DNA of 64,000 nucleotides from Myxococcales bacterium (GCA_016794525.1 JAEUJY010000146.1:1-64000), one strand, 5' to 3'. Shown: positions 24,751-34,536, numbered from the stretch's first letter. Program-made: numbers and translations. The notes: generated from the letters alone by a model not told the origin.

Positions 24751-24798
24751 GGGAGGTCCTGGGGTTGAGGTCGACGCGGAGTGGTGGTGACCGGCCGG

Positions 24799-26454
24799 TC
24801 AGGCGAGGGCGCGCGGGCCCAGGTCGCCGCGGTCGACGATCACGTCGATCCGGCCGGTGGTCGGCGGGATGACCTTGGTGCTGCCGCGCCGCTCGCGGAT
24901 CTGGAAGGTGCTGACCGCGTGATCGAGCCGGCGGGCGAGGTTGCCCAGCGACGCCGCGGTCGAGGTGGCGCGCTCGGCGACGCTGACGTTGTCGCGGATG
25001 GCCTGGTCGGCGGCCGAGACGTCGCGGGCGATGCTGTCGGCGGCGGTCGCGACCTCGGTGAGGTTGCGGCCGATGTCGCTGGTGACGGTGGCCTGCTCGG
25101 CGACCGCCGACGCGATCGACTGCTGGATGCCGTCGATCTGGCCGATCACCTCGCCGATCTGGCCGATGTCCTTGACCGCCTCGTCGGTGTCGCGCTGGAT
25201 GCCGACGATCTTGGTGCGGATCTCCTCGGTCGCGCGGGCGGTCTGCTTGGCCAGCTCCTTGATCTCGTTGGCCACCACCGCGAAGCCGCGGCCCGAGGCG
25301 CCGGCGCGGGCCGCCTCGATCGTGGCGTTGAGCGCCAGCAGGTTGGTCTGCTCCGCGATCTGGGTGATGACGTCGACCACCGCGCCGATCTCGGTCGACG
25401 ACGCGCCGAGGCGCGCCACCGAGGCGTTGGACCGCCGGGCGATCACGACGCCCGAGGCGGCGACCCGGGCGGCGTCCTGCGCGTTGCGGGCGACGTCGCG
25501 GATGGTCGCGGCGATCTCCTCGGTCGCGGCGGCGACGGTCTGGACGTTGCCGCTGGCCTGCGACGCGGCGCTCGACGCGTTGGTGGTGTCGTGGGAGGCG
25601 CGCTGGCTGTTGTTGCCGAGCTTGCTGGCGACCTGGTCGACCTCGGAGGCGGTGTCGAGCACGTCGCGCGACGCGCTGCGGATCGCGCTCAGCATGTCGG
25701 TCATCTGATCGAGGCTGCGGTTGAGCGAGCGCAGCATCGTGCCGATCTCGGAGCGGTCGGTGACGTCGACGCGGCTGCGCAGGTCGCCCTCGGCGACCGC
25801 GTGCAGCACGTCGCCCGCCTGCTTGATGCTGCTGGCGAGCCGGCGGCCGATGATGAGGCCGCCGCCGAGCGCCAGCGCGGTCGCGATCAGGCAGATCACG
25901 ATCAGCTCGTTGCGGCCGCTCGAGGCCTGCGCGAGGATGTCGTCGACGTCGTCGCCGATAGCCTCGAGGTGATCGCCGAGCGTCTCGTTGGCGACCTCGA
26001 GGCTGCGGAACCGCTGGTCGAGCTCGGGCAGCATCGCCAGCGCCGCCGCGCGGTCGGTCGGGGTGGCGGCGATGAGCCGCTGCACCACCGCGGCGTAGGC
26101 CTCGAGGGCTGGCCCGATCGCCGCGAGCTCGTCCCGCAGCGCGCCGGCGAACGACGCGCTCCGGATCGTCTCGAATTCGCGCTGGAACCGCGCGGTGTGG
26201 TCGTCGGACTCGGCCTTGACCGCGACCAGCTCGGCGGGCGTGGTCGCCGCGAGCGCGCGCAGCGCATCGGCGCGCAGCGCGTCGTGCATCATGTCCATCG
26301 TGCCGTGGGCGCGCAGCACCTGGAGCTTCTTGTTCTCGAACCGCAGGTCGTCGGTGAGGTGGCCCAGCACCAACGTGGCGAGCACCGCGACGATCGCGAG
26401 CGCGGCGGTCGGGACGGCGGTGAGGAAGAGGATGCGAGCGCGGATCGAATGCAT
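24799..26454 (-). CDS. Methyl-accepting chemotaxis protein (transmembrane receptor)
   Basis: A 551-residue receptor. Membrane helix 1 spans about residues 8-31 and helix 2 about 186-207; they flank a 155-residue four-helix-bundle-like sensor region with no Cys. A HAMP domain follows ([25 protein letters not shown]...), then the signalling domain with hairpin tip [26 protein letters not shown] lies 6 nt before the ATG. It forms an operon with cheY and is divergent from cheA. Ligand unknown. Confidence 0.93.
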   Translation of the reverse strand: MHSIRARILFLTAVPTAALAIVAVLATLVLGHLTDDLRFENKKLQVLRAHGTMDMMHDALRADALRALAATTPAELVAVKAESDDHTARFQREFETIRSASFAGALRDELAAIGPALEAYAAVVQRLIAATPTDRAAALAMLPELDQRFRSLEVANETLGDHLEAIGDDVDDILAQASSGRNELIVICLIATALALGGGLIIGRRLASSIKQAGDVLHAVAEGDLRSRVDVTDRSEIGTMLRSLNRSLDQMTDMLSAIRSASRDVLDTASEVDQVASKLGNNSQRASHDTTNASSAASQASGNVQTVAAATEEIAATIRDVARNAQDAARVAASGVVIARRSNASVARLGASSTEIGAVVDVITQIAEQTNLLALNATIEAARAGASGRGFAVVANEIKELAKQTARATEEIRTKIVGIQRDTDEAVKDIGQIGEVIGQIDGIQQSIASAVAEQATVTSDIGRNLTEVATAADSIARDVSAADQAIRDNVSVAERATSTAASLGNLARRLDHAVSTFQIRERRGSTKVIPPTTGRIDVIVDRGDLGPRALA

Positions 26455-26543
26455 GGCGAGCTCCTTGGCGGGACCGGGGGTAGCGGCGGGCGTTCGCGCG
26501 TGGGATCGGGGCTTGGAGATCGGCGCCGCTGGGTCGGCGGCGC

Positions 26544-27335
26544 TTGAACTCGCGCCCGACCGGTCGAATCAGGGCGGTAAGCGATCTCGAAGAGGCCATC
26601 GAGGTCGGCAGCACCGACGAGGTGGTCGCGGCGGCCGCGGCGCTCGGGCGCGCCATCGGCGCTCGCCCCGACCTCGACCACGTGCGGCCGCGGCTGGGGC
26701 AGCTGCTGGCGCTCACCACCGCCGGCGCGGCGATGGACCGCGGTCAGGCCGCCAGCATGTGCGCCGAGGTGCGCGCCGCCGCCATGGTGCCCGCCACCCC
26801 GGCCGCGGCGGTGGCCGCCGCGCCCGAGCCGTCCCCCGCGGGCGGCGCCGGCTGGACCGTCGGCGCCGAGAGCGCCGACATGCTCGCCGACTTCGCGGTC
26901 GAGGCGCGCGGCCTGCTCGACGAGGCCGAGGGCGCCTGCCTGGCCCTGGACCGGGGCGTCACGCCCGCCGCGATCGCGATGGCGTTCCGGGCGTTCCACA
27001 CGATCAAGGGCGTCGCGGGCTTCCTCGAGCTCACCGTGCTGGCGACGGTCGCGCACCGCATCGAGTCGGTGCTGGCCGAGGTCCGCGACGGCGCCCCGCC
27101 GCCCGACGGCTTCGTCGATCTGATCCTGCGCTCGATCGACGTGGTCCGCGCCGGGATCGCGGTCGCGACCCGCGGCGGAGCCGGCGAGCGGCCCGACGCC
27201 GACGGCCTGCTCCGCGAGATCGAGGCGGCGCTGGCGGGGCTGGCCCGGCGCCCGCTCGAGGCCCAGCCGACGACGCTGGTGCCGGTGATCCGCTCGGCCG
27301 CGGCGACCCAGGCGATCCGGGTCGACGACGTCTAG
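26544..27335 (+). CDS. cheA: CheA N-terminal part (P1/Hpt), ended by an in-frame TAG
   Basis: The phosphotransfer part of the chemotaxis kinase CheA. The start is uncertain, with TTG 26544 the first candidate. Residues 1-80 are a helical region. A Pro/Ala linker follows, then an Hpt domain with the phospho-accepting His152 in [18 protein letters not shown] second linker leads to IRVDDV, the usual lead-in to the CheA dimerisation domain, where TAG (27333-27335) ends the frame. The same frame continues as VDIAKMDHIIDLVGELAIAQ, so the two parts were once, or still are, one protein. Either the gene is broken, or Hpt and kinase core now work as separate chains, or the base is a sequencing error. 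Confidence 0.75.
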   Translation: MNSRPTGRIRAVSDLEEAIEVGSTDEVVAAAAALGRAIGARPDLDHVRPRLGQLLALTTAGAAMDRGQAASMCAEVRAAAMVPATPAAAVAAAPEPSPAGGAGWTVGAESADMLADFAVEARGLLDEAEGACLALDRGVTPAAIAMAFRAFHTIKGVAGFLELTVLATVAHRIESVLAEVRDGAPPPDGFVDLILRSIDVVRAGIAVATRGGAGERPDADGLLREIEAALAGLARRPLEAQPTTLVPVIRSAAATQAIRVDDV

Positions 27336-27350
27336 GTCGACATCGCCAAG

Positions 27351-28502
27351 ATGGATCACATCATCGATCTGGTCGGCGAGCTGGCGATCGCGCAGGCCCA
27401 GGTGGCCGCGCACCCCGAGCTGGCGACGCTGGCCTCGCGCGAGCTGGGCCGGGCCATCAGCCTCCTGGGCCGGGTCGCCAAGGAGCTGCAGCACACGTCG
27501 CTGGCGATGCGGATGGTCGCGCTCAAGGGCACGTTCGATCGGATGGCCCGCATCGCGCGCGACACCGCGCGCGGCCTGGCCAAGCCGCTGACGTTCGTGG
27601 TCGACGGCGCCCACACCGAGCTCGACCGCACGATGGTCGAGGCCATCTACGACCCGCTGGTGCACCTGGTGCGCAACGCGATCGATCACGGCCTCGAAGG
27701 ACCGATCGAGCGGGTGCGCCGGGGCAAGCCCGAGGCCGGGACGATGACCTTGCGCGCGTTCCACCAGGCGGGGCACATCGTCGTCGAGATCATCGACGAC
27801 GGCGGCGGGCTGGATCGGCCGCGCATCCGCGCGCGCGCGGTCGAGCGGGGGCTGATCGGCGCCGACGAGGCGCTGACCGACGGCGAGATCGATCAGCTGA
27901 TCTTCGCGCCCGGCTTCTCGACCGCGAAGGCGGTCACCAGCGTGTCGGGCCGCGGCGTCGGCATGGACGTGGTCAAGACCAAGATCGAGCAGGTGCGGGG
28001 CCGGGTCGAGGTCGCGTCGACGCCGGGCGCCGGCACGACCGTCCGCCTGCGGCTGCCGCTGACGCTGGCGATCATCGACGGGCTGCTGCTGCGGATCGCC
28101 GGCGAGCGGTACGTCATGCCGACGTCGTGGGCCAAGGATCTGTTCCGGCCGAGCGCCGACCAGCTGGTCAGCGTCCGCGGGCGGGGCCAGATGGTGAAGC
28201 TGCGCGGCGCGGTGGTGCCGATCGTCCACCTCGCCGAGCGGCTGGGCCTGGCCGGCGCGGCGGCGTCGCCGACCGAGGGCGTGCTGGTGCTGATCGAGGA
28301 CGGCGGCCACGCGGTGTGCCTCGCGGTCGACGAGCTCCTCGGCAAGCAAGAAGTCGTGGTCAAGGGCCTGGGGCCCTCGCTGGCGGCCGTCGCGGGCCTG
28401 GCCGGCGCCACCATCCTCGGCGACGGGCGGGTGGCCCTCATCCTCGATATCCCCTCGGTGCTCGGCACCGGCGGCCGGCGCGCCGAGCGCGAGGTCGCGT
28501 AA
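27351..28502 (+). CDS. cheA: CheA C-terminal part (dimerisation, ATPase, CheW-like domains)
   Basis: The catalytic part of CheA, 383 residues from ATG 27351. It opens in the P3 dimerisation helices (MDHIIDLVGELAIAQAQ). The ATPase domain shows the N box (LVRNAIDHGLEG), G1 (IDDGGGLD), the F region (APGFST) and G2 (SGRGVGMDVV). The P5 CheW-like domain (LRIAGERYVMPTSW..., VVPIVHLAERLGL, VCLAVDELLGKQEVV) completes it. ATG 27351 lies 15 nt beyond the in-frame TAG that ends the Hpt half and has no clear Shine-Dalgarno sequence. If translated alone it could phosphorylate the separate Hpt chain in trans, as split CheA systems do. Confidence 0.85.
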   Translation: MDHIIDLVGELAIAQAQVAAHPELATLASRELGRAISLLGRVAKELQHTSLAMRMVALKGTFDRMARIARDTARGLAKPLTFVVDGAHTELDRTMVEAIYDPLVHLVRNAIDHGLEGPIERVRRGKPEAGTMTLRAFHQAGHIVVEIIDDGGGLDRPRIRARAVERGLIGADEALTDGEIDQLIFAPGFSTAKAVTSVSGRGVGMDVVKTKIEQVRGRVEVASTPGAGTTVRLRLPLTLAIIDGLLLRIAGERYVMPTSWAKDLFRPSADQLVSVRGRGQMVKLRGAVVPIVHLAERLGLAGAAASPTEGVLVLIEDGGHAVCLAVDELLGKQEVVVKGLGPSLAAVAGLAGATILGDGRVALILDIPSVLGTGGRRAEREVA

Positions 28503-28526
28503 CCGCTCGCTGCGAAAGGAACCGGT

Positions 28527-30200
28527 ATGCGCTTCGGAATCAAACGCCAACTCCTCGTGGTCTGCGTGATGACGGTCGTCGCGGTGGCCGCGGTCGGCCT
28601 GATGGGGCGCCACGCCGCCAAGAGCATCCGCCAGCGAGCGCGGGTCGGGTACGTCGACTACACCGTCGCGCTGCGCGACCTGGCGGCGGCCGGCGGCGAG
28701 TTCATGACCGTCAGCGAGCTGCTCGAGCGGGCGCACACGCCGGGCGTCGCCCAGCCGGCGCAGCACGCCGCGATCGACGAGGCGACCGTCGCGATCGACA
28801 AGCTGGTCGCGGCCTACGGCGCGACCGTCCTGCGCATCACCAAGGACGGGCGCAGCGAGCGCGCCGACCTCGACGGGTTTCTGGCCGCGTGGGGGCAGCT
28901 CAAGCAGCTCAACCAGCAGCTCGACGAGCCGTACCACCGCTCGCTCACCGATCCGGCGGCGGTGGCGACCCTCAAGCCGCTGCTCGAGCGCATCCCGCCC
29001 GCGCTGCAGGCGGTCGAGGTGAGCTACCGCCGGCTGATCGAGACCGTCGGCATGGTGGCCGCCGAGATCGACGCCCACTCGCAGGCCAGCTACAGCGACG
29101 ACATGCAGACGCTGACGCTGCTCACCGCCCTGACGCTGGTGTTGGTGCTGGTGACCGGCGTGCTGCAGGCGATCCGGCTGAGCCGGCGCCTGGCCGAGGG
29201 CGTCGCGGTGCTGCAGGCCAACAGCAAGGACGTGACCCAGGCCGCCACCGAGGTGGCGACCGCCAGCCAGAACCTGGCCCAGGGCTCGGCGACCCAGGCG
29301 GCCTCGATCGAGGAGACCTCGGCGGCGCTCGAGGAGATCGCGACGATGACCAAGCGCAACGCGTCGAGCGCGGGGCAGTCGAGCGAGTTCACCGCCGACG
29401 CCCGCGGCACCGCCGAGCAGTCGGCGCAGCTGATGGGTGATCTGGTCAACGCGATGGACGCGATCAAGGCGAGCTCCGACGAGATCGGCAAGATCATCAA
29501 GGTCATCGACGAGATCGCGTTCCAGACCAACATGCTGGCGCTCAACGCCGCCGTCGAGGCGGCCCGGGCCGGCGAGGCCGGGATGGGCTTCGCGGTCGTG
29601 GCCGACGAGGTCCGCAACCTGGCCCAGCGCAGCGCCCAGGCCGCGCGCGACACCGCCGGCAAGATCGAGGAGTCGATCCGCCGCAGCAACAACGGCGTCG
29701 ACATCACCCGCCGGGTCCACGGCTCGCTGTCGGAGATCGTCGGTCGGGTGCGCAAGATCGACGAGCTGTCGCGCGAGATCTCGAGCGCGTCGCAAGAGCA
29801 GGCGCGCGGGATCGCGCAGACCAACTCGGCCGTCGCGCAGATGGACCGCGTGACCCAGCAGAACGCGGCGCTGGCCGACGAGGTCTCGACCTCGGCCACC
29901 CAGCTGAGCGCCCAGGCCGGCGCGCTGTTGCAGGTCTCCGCGATGCTGGAGGCGGTGCTCCACGGGAGCGACGGCGGTGACGCCGACAAGGCGCCGTCCC
30001 CGCGGTCGTCGTCGCCGCGCCGCCCGGCCGCGCGCCCGGTGATGGTGCGGCGGAGCGCGGCGCCGATCGCCACCGAGGGCAGCATCCCGCTGCCTGGCGA
30101 CGGGATGCCGACCAACGGCCACAACGGCCACAACGGCCACAACGGCCACAACGGCCACAACGGGTTCACCGCCTCCAGCGGCGACTTCATCGAGTTCTGA
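28527..30200 (+). CDS. Methyl-accepting chemotaxis protein with His-Asn-Gly tether
   Basis: A 557-residue receptor. Membrane helices lie at about residues 8-28 and 193-214, with a 165-residue periplasmic sensor of four-helix-bundle type between them. A short HAMP-like joint leads into the signalling domain with tip [19 protein letters not shown]. The C-terminus is unusual: a low-complexity linker with five to six Asn-Gly-His units and then the pentapeptide DFIEF. Flexible tails ending in an aromatic-x-x-x-F pentapeptide dock CheR or CheB in E. coli receptors (NWETF). The role here is inferred, but both enzymes are encoded in this operon. An AAAGGAA ribosome-binding site precedes the ATG. Confidence 0.92.
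   Translation: MRFGIKRQLLVVCVMTVVAVAAVGLMGRHAAKSIRQRARVGYVDYTVALRDLAAAGGEFMTVSELLERAHTPGVAQPAQHAAIDEATVAIDKLVAAYGATVLRITKDGRSERADLDGFLAAWGQLKQLNQQLDEPYHRSLTDPAAVATLKPLLERIPPALQAVEVSYRRLIETVGMVAAEIDAHSQASYSDDMQTLTLLTALTLVLVLVTGVLQAIRLSRRLAEGVAVLQANSKDVTQAATEVATASQNLAQGSATQAASIEETSAALEEIATMTKRNASSAGQSSEFTADARGTAEQSAQLMGDLVNAMDAIKASSDEIGKIIKVIDEIAFQTNMLALNAAVEAARAGEAGMGFAVVADEVRNLAQRSAQAARDTAGKIEESIRRSNNGVDITRRVHGSLSEIVGRVRKIDELSREISSASQEQARGIAQTNSAVAQMDRVTQQNAALADEVSTSATQLSAQAGALLQVSAMLEAVLHGSDGGDADKAPSPRSSSPRRPAARPVMVRRSAAPIATEGSIPLPGDGMPTNGHNGHNGHNGHNGHNGFTASSGDFIEF
30110..30164 (+). repeat. 9-bp tandem repeat (aacggccac) coding for Asn-Gly-His
   Basis: Five to six perfect copies of aacggccac inside the 3' end of the receptor gene. 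Identical codons in every copy suggest recent slippage expansion and likely length variation between strains. Confidence 0.85.
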
Positions 30201-30227
30201 CGTCGAGCTGTCCGACAGGAGCGTGCC

Positions 30228-30662
30228 ATGGCCGAACGCGACGGAAAACACCTGACGTTCTTGCTCGGCAACGAGGAGTACGCCATCGCCGTGACCGAGG
30301 TCCGGGAGATCGTCGGCCCGTTGCCGGTGACCCCGGTCCCCGGCACCGCCAGCTACGTGCTCGGGGTGATCAACCTGCGCGGCAAGGTGATCCCGGTGAT
30401 CGACCTGCGGCTGCGCCTGGGCCTGGTGGCCGGCGACATCGGGCCCCGATCCTGCGTGGTCGTGTGCCAGGCCCGCGGCGGGGCGCTGGTCGGGGCGCTG
30501 GTCGACACCGTGGTCGAGGTCATGAGCGTGCGCGCCGACGACACCGAGCCGGCGCCGGCGGTGGCGGGCGCCGAGGTCGCCGGGCTCGCCAAGATCAAGG
30601 ACCGCGTCGTGATCATGCTCGACGTCGCGGTGGCGGTGGGCGACGTGGCGGTCGCGGCATGA
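30228..30662 (+). CDS. cheW: CheW coupling protein
   Basis: Links receptors to CheA. The 144-residue protein has the CheW fold: LTFLLGNEEYAIAVTEVREIV at the start, YVLGVINLRGKVIPVIDLRLRLGL in the middle and DRVVIMLDVAVAVG at the end. CAGGAG lies 6 nt before the ATG. Its stop overlaps the cheR start by 3 nt (ATGA). Confidence 0.94.
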   Translation: MAERDGKHLTFLLGNEEYAIAVTEVREIVGPLPVTPVPGTASYVLGVINLRGKVIPVIDLRLRLGLVAGDIGPRSCVVVCQARGGALVGALVDTVVEVMSVRADDTEPAPAVAGAEVAGLAKIKDRVVIMLDVAVAVGDVAVAA

Positions 30663-31498
30663 TCACGTCCGCCGCGACCACGCCGCCCGAGCGGCTGAGC
30701 GAGCGCGACCTGCAGCGGCTGATGGCGGTCGTGCACCGCCACGCCGGCATCGCGCTCGGCCCGGAGAAGCGGGTGATGATCGAGGCGCGGCTCGGCAAGC
30801 TCGCCCGGCGCACGACCCAGTCGCTCCACGATCTGATCGGCGCCGCCGAGGCCGAGCCCGACGGACCGGTCATGAACGACCTGCTCGACGTGCTGACGAC
30901 GAACTACACGTCGTTCTTCCGCGAGCCCGCCCACTTCGCGTGGATGGCCGACACCTGGCTGCCGGCGATGGTGCGCCGCCGCCGCCCCATCCGGGTGTGG
31001 TGCGCCGCGGCGGCCACCGGCGAGGAGCCGTACTCGCTGGCGATCACGCTGCGCGAGGGGCTCGAGCAGGCCGGCGTCGACCTGCCGGTCGAGCTGTGGT
31101 GCACCGACGTGTCGCGCCGCGCGCTCGCGGTCGCGACGGCCGGCGTCTATCCGGCCAGCCACGTCCAGAACCTCGAGCCGATGCGGCGGCGGCGCTGGTT
31201 CCTGCGCGGCGTCGGGCAGTCCGAAGGGCGGGTGCGGGTCAACCCCGAGCTCGCGCGGATGACCACCTTCGCGCGCCACAACCTCCTCGATCCGCCGCCG
31301 TGGACGCAGGTCGATCTGATCTTCCTGCGCAACGTGATGATCTACTTCGACGACCCGACGCAGGCGAAGCTGCTGGCGACGCTGCACGGGGCGCTGGCCG
31401 ACCACGGCTTCCTGGTGGTGGGCCACGCGGAGAACGTGCGGCGCCTGGTGCGCGGGTTCCGCATGCACGGCCACTCGATCCTGGAGAAGCAGCGGTGA
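30659..31498 (+). CDS. cheR: Chemotaxis methyltransferase CheR
   Basis: Methylates receptor glutamates with S-adenosylmethionine. It has 279 residues: an N-terminal helical CheR_N domain (LSERDLQRLMAVVHRHAGIALGPEKR) and the SAM domain with VWCAAAATGEEPYSLAI, the ELWCTDVSRRAL strand, and IFLRNVMIYFDDPTQ. The TSFFRE motif between them contacts the substrate. Start overlaps cheW and its stop overlaps cheD, so expression is coupled. Confidence 0.95.
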   Translation: MITSAATTPPERLSERDLQRLMAVVHRHAGIALGPEKRVMIEARLGKLARRTTQSLHDLIGAAEAEPDGPVMNDLLDVLTTNYTSFFREPAHFAWMADTWLPAMVRRRRPIRVWCAAAATGEEPYSLAITLREGLEQAGVDLPVELWCTDVSRRALAVATAGVYPASHVQNLEPMRRRRWFLRGVGQSEGRVRVNPELARMTTFARHNLLDPPPWTQVDLIFLRNVMIYFDDPTQAKLLATLHGALADHGFLVVGHAENVRRLVRGFRMHGHSILEKQR

Positions 31499-31992
31499 CG
31501 GCGGTCGCGCGCATCGGCGCGGGCGGGCCGATCGCCGTCGGCATCGGCGACGCGGCCCTGGCCCGCGGGCAAGGCCGGCTGTCGACGATCGGGCTCGGCT
31601 CGTGCGTCGCGGTGACGATCTACGATCCCACGGTCCGGGTCGGGGCCCTGCTGCACTTCCAGCTGGCGGACTCGACCACCGATCTCGAGCGCGCCCGCCG
31701 GCAGCCGTGGCTGTTCGGCGACGTCGCCGTCGCGATGCTGGCCGCCGCCGTGCAGGCCCAGGGGGCGCTGGTGCCGCGATCGCGGGTGACCGTGGTCGGC
31801 GGCGCCCAGCTGATGGCGAGCGTGGCCACGGCCCAGATCGGCAAGCGCAACGTCCTCGCGGCGCGCAAGGCGCTGTGGAAGGCCGGCTACCTGATCGAGC
31901 GCGAGCTCGTGGGCGGGAACCTCGGGCGCTCGGTGCTACTCGACGTCGCGACCGGCGACGTCACGATCCGTGAACATGGAGGAGCCACATGA
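31495..31992 (+). CDS. cheD: Receptor glutamine deamidase CheD
   Basis: Deamidates receptor glutamines to create methylation sites and can be modulated by CheC/CheX-type partners. The 165-residue protein has the catalytic Cys in LSTIGLGSCVAV, His in ALLHFQLAD, and the family strand VVGGAQLM with GKRNVLAARKAL. GTG 31495 overlaps the cheR stop, and its stop overlaps the cheY start. A CheX-like protein is two genes downstream, which fits the usual CheD-phosphatase partnership. Confidence 0.93.
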   Translation: MTAVARIGAGGPIAVGIGDAALARGQGRLSTIGLGSCVAVTIYDPTVRVGALLHFQLADSTTDLERARRQPWLFGDVAVAMLAAAVQAQGALVPRSRVTVVGGAQLMASVATAQIGKRNVLAARKALWKAGYLIERELVGGNLGRSVLLDVATGDVTIREHGGAT

Positions 31993-32375
31993 GGTTGCTC
32001 GTGGTGGACGATTCTGCAGTGACCCGCGCGATGATCAAGCGCACCGTGGCGGCGGCCGGCTTGCCGGTGGCCGAGGTCGACGAGGCCAGCGATGGCCAGG
32101 CGGCGATCCGATCGCTGGCGATGCGCGGCGCCGACGTGCTGATCACCGATCTGAACATGCCCGGCATGGGCGGGGTCGATCTGGTGCGGGCCGTCCGCGC
32201 CGACCCGGTCCTCGCCACGATCGCGGTGGTGGTGGTCTCGACCGACGGCAGCCCCGCGCGGCGCGCGATGCTGTCGTCGCTCGGCGTCGCCGGCTACCTG
32301 GCCAAGCCGTTCCGCCCCGAGGAGCTGCGCCAGGTGCTGTCCGGCGTGCTGGCCGGGCTGGGAGGTGCGGCGTGA
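31989..32375 (+). CDS. cheY: CheY-like response regulator
   Basis: A 128-residue receiver, the second CheY of the cluster. The acidic pair is in VVDDSAVTR, the phosphoacceptor Asp in LITDLNMPGMGG near residue 57, the switch Ser/Thr in VVVSTDGS and the Lys in LAKPFRPEE. GGAGGAG lies 4 nt before the ATG, and the ends overlap cheD and cheX by 4 nt each. With two CheY proteins, one may act as output and the other as phosphate sink. Confidence 0.93.
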   Translation: MRLLVVDDSAVTRAMIKRTVAAAGLPVAEVDEASDGQAAIRSLAMRGADVLITDLNMPGMGGVDLVRAVRADPVLATIAVVVVSTDGSPARRAMLSSLGVAGYLAKPFRPEELRQVLSGVLAGLGGAA

Positions 32376-32791
32376 CGCCCGCCGTCGCCGACGCGCTGGT
32401 CGCGGCCGTGGCCGAGGTGCTCGAGGTCGCGGCGTTCGAGCTGGCCGATCCGACCGACCCCGCGCCGCCGCCGGCGGACGCGGTCGCGACGTCGCTGCAG
32501 TTCCACGGGCCGCCGTCGGGCGCCGTCCGGATGTGGATCGACCCCGCGGAGGCGCGGGCGTTCGCGGTGGCGACGCTGGGGGACGACGACCCGGCGCCCG
32601 CCGTGATCGACGACGCGGTGCGCGAGCTCACCAACATGATCGCCGGCCACGTGCTGACGCGGGTGTGGCCGGAGGTGTGCATCGCGCTCGACGGCGCCGA
32701 GCTCGGTGCCGTGGGCCACGCCGAGGCCTACGCGGTGCACCTCACCGGCGAGCACGGGCGGATCGCGGTCGGGATGGAGGTGGCGCCGTGA
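32372..32791 (+). CDS. cheX: CheX-like chemotaxis phosphatase
   Basis: A 139-residue protein that probably dephosphorylates CheY-P. The only strong motif is DDAVRELTNMIAGHVLT (near residues 80-96), the E-x-x-N helix used by CheX, CheC and FliY to attack phospho-CheY. One such motif is present, as in CheX, instead of two as in CheC. The flanking strands (VATSLQFHGPPSGAVRMWI, AVHLTGEHGRIAVGMEV) fit the CheC/CheX fold. The gene starts at GTG 32372, overlapping cheY, and ends overlapping cheB. Confidence 0.78.
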   Translation: MTPAVADALVAAVAEVLEVAAFELADPTDPAPPPADAVATSLQFHGPPSGAVRMWIDPAEARAFAVATLGDDDPAPAVIDDAVRELTNMIAGHVLTRVWPEVCIALDGAELGAVGHAEAYAVHLTGEHGRIAVGMEVAP

Positions 32792-33852
32792 CGGTCCCGC
32801 CGATCCGCGTGGTGATCATCGACGACTCGGTCGTCGCGCGCCGCAGCATCCGTCGGGCGCTCGAGCGCGCCGGCATGGCGATCGTGGGCGAGGCGTCCGA
32901 CGGCCGCGCCGGGCGCGATCTGATCGTCGCCCAGGCGCCCGACGTGGTCACGCTCGACCTCGAGATGCCCAACGTCGACGGGCTGACGCTGCTGCGGGCG
33001 ATCACCCAGCACGCGCCGCGCCCGGTCGTCGTGCTGTCGGGGCGCCTCGATCCGGCGATGGAGATGAACGCGCTCCACGCCGGCGCCGCCTACGTCCTGG
33101 CCAAGCCGACCGACGCCGCCGAGGCGGCGTCGTTCGCGCCCGAGCTGGTCCGGCGGGTCCAGCAGGCGGCGCGGTCGAGCGCGCGCTTCGACAGCCCCAC
33201 GCCGACGCCGCGGCCGGTGGTCGGGGAGCGGCTGCTGTTCCGGCCCGGGCAGCTGGTGGCGATCGGCGCCTCGACCGGCGGCCCGCAGGCGCTGCGGGTC
33301 GTGCTCGGCCAGCTGCCCGAGCGGATCCCGCCCATCGTGATCGCGCAACACACGCCGCCGGATCGACGGTCGCCCCTGGCCGAGCGCCTGGGCGCGGCGA
33401 GCCGGCTCGACGTCCGCGACGCGATCGACGGCGAGGAGCTGCGCGACGGGATGGTCCGCGTGGCGCCCCCGGATCGCCACGTGATCGTCGAGTGGAGCGG
33501 GGCGCGCTTCCGGACCCGCCTGACCTCGGGCCCGGCGGTCCACTTCCAGCGGCCCTCGGTCGACGTGCTGTTCCGGTCGGTCGCCGCGTGCGCCGGCCGC
33601 CACGCGGTCGCCGTGCTGCTGACCGGCATGGGCGAGGACGGCTCCGACGCGCTGGGCGTCGTGCGCAACGCCGGCGGGCGCACGATCGCCCAGGACGAGG
33701 CGACCTCGGCCGTGTTCGGGATGCCGCGGGTGGCGATCGAGCGCGGCTACGCTGGCACGATCGCGCCCCTCGATCGGATCGCCGCGACGATCGTCCGCGA
33801 GCTCGACCAGCGCGAGGGCGAGGCCCCGGCGTTCGCGGCGATCGCGCCCTGA
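32788..33852 (+). CDS. cheB: CheB methylesterase response regulator
   Basis: Removes receptor methyl groups when phosphorylated. It has 354 residues: a receiver domain with phosphoacceptor Asp57 (TLDLEMPNVDG), a linker, then the esterase domain with the triad Ser162 (GASTGGP), His188 (AQHTPP) and Asp284 (MGEDGSD). GTG 32788 overlaps cheX. It closes the block cheW-R-D-Y-X-B, in which all genes overlap or nearly so. Confidence 0.95.
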   Translation: MTVPPIRVVIIDDSVVARRSIRRALERAGMAIVGEASDGRAGRDLIVAQAPDVVTLDLEMPNVDGLTLLRAITQHAPRPVVVLSGRLDPAMEMNALHAGAAYVLAKPTDAAEAASFAPELVRRVQQAARSSARFDSPTPTPRPVVGERLLFRPGQLVAIGASTGGPQALRVVLGQLPERIPPIVIAQHTPPDRRSPLAERLGAASRLDVRDAIDGEELRDGMVRVAPPDRHVIVEWSGARFRTRLTSGPAVHFQRPSVDVLFRSVAACAGRHAVAVLLTGMGEDGSDALGVVRNAGGRTIAQDEATSAVFGMPRVAIERGYAGTIAPLDRIAATIVRELDQREGEAPAFAAIAP

Positions 33853-33899
33853 CGGCCCGATCCCGTCAACCCCGCCGCGGGCCGGCCGAACCACGTCGC

Positions 33900-34529
33900 A
33901 TGGGCCCGCCGTCCGCTGTCACGCCCCCGCGTCGCCGCTTGCCCCGCGTCGTGGTGGCCGGATTCCTCGGGGCCTGGGTCGTCGCCACGGTGGCGCTCGG
34001 GGCGATCCTGCTGGCCCGCCACGAGCTGGCGATGCCGGTGCCGCCCCCGACCGATCCGGCGCTGACCGCGGCCGTGGCCGCCCGTGCGCGGCCCGACGCC
34101 TGGACCGCGATCCACGTCGTCTATCCGACCTGTCCGTGCGCCCGCCGCGTGATGGCCCACCTGCGCGAGCGGCCGCACCCCGACGGCGTGGTCGAACGGG
34201 TCGTGCTGGTCGCGGCGCGCCCCGACCCCGCGCTCGCCGAGGCGTTGACCGCCCGCGGCTTCGCGGTCGAGCACGTGACGCCGGCGGTGCTGGCCGCGGC
34301 GTGGCACGTCGAGGCCACGCCGATGCTGGTGCTGGCCGCGCCCGGCGGCGAGGTGCGCTACGTCGGCGGCTACGGCCGCCGCAAGCAGAGCCCGATCATC
34401 GAAGACCTCGCGATCATCGCGGAGGCGCGTCGCCGCGCCCCGCCTGCGGCGCTCCCGGTGTTCGGGTGCGCCACGACCCGTCGGCTCGCCCGCGCGGTCG
34501 ACCCCCTCGGCTTCGCGCGCTGGCGTTGA
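33900..34529 (+). CDS. Membrane-anchored thioredoxin-like protein with CPC motif
   Basis: A 209-residue protein with one N-terminal membrane helix (about residues 17-40) and a periplasmic domain. The domain reads IHVVYPTCPCARRVMAHL, then VLVAARPD, VEATPMLVLAAPGGEVRYVGGYG, which follows the thioredoxin fold with the cis-Pro before MLVL and a CPC pair at the redox site in place of CxxC. A second conserved-looking Cys lies in VFGCATTRR near the C-terminus. It is inserted between cheB and the membrane kinase in one transcript direction. A role in redox sensing for the cluster is possible but inferred. Confidence 0.65.
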   Translation: MGPPSAVTPPRRRLPRVVVAGFLGAWVVATVALGAILLARHELAMPVPPPTDPALTAAVAARARPDAWTAIHVVYPTCPCARRVMAHLRERPHPDGVVERVVLVAARPDPALAEALTARGFAVEHVTPAVLAAAWHVEATPMLVLAAPGGEVRYVGGYGRRKQSPIIEDLAIIAEARRRAPPAALPVFGCATTRRLARAVDPLGFARWR

Positions 34530-34536
34530 GGAATCC

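Noticed and set aside
27333-27335. Pyrrolysine or read-through codon in CheA, by analogy with the TGA case
   Set aside because: The position is not a catalytic or conserved residue, no downstream structure was seen, and pyrrolysine systems are rare outside methylamine users. A plain stop or error is simpler.
30110-30164. Short direct-repeat array as iterons or CRISPR
   Set aside because: Nine-base in-frame repeats within the receptor gene, with no spacers or initiator gene nearby.
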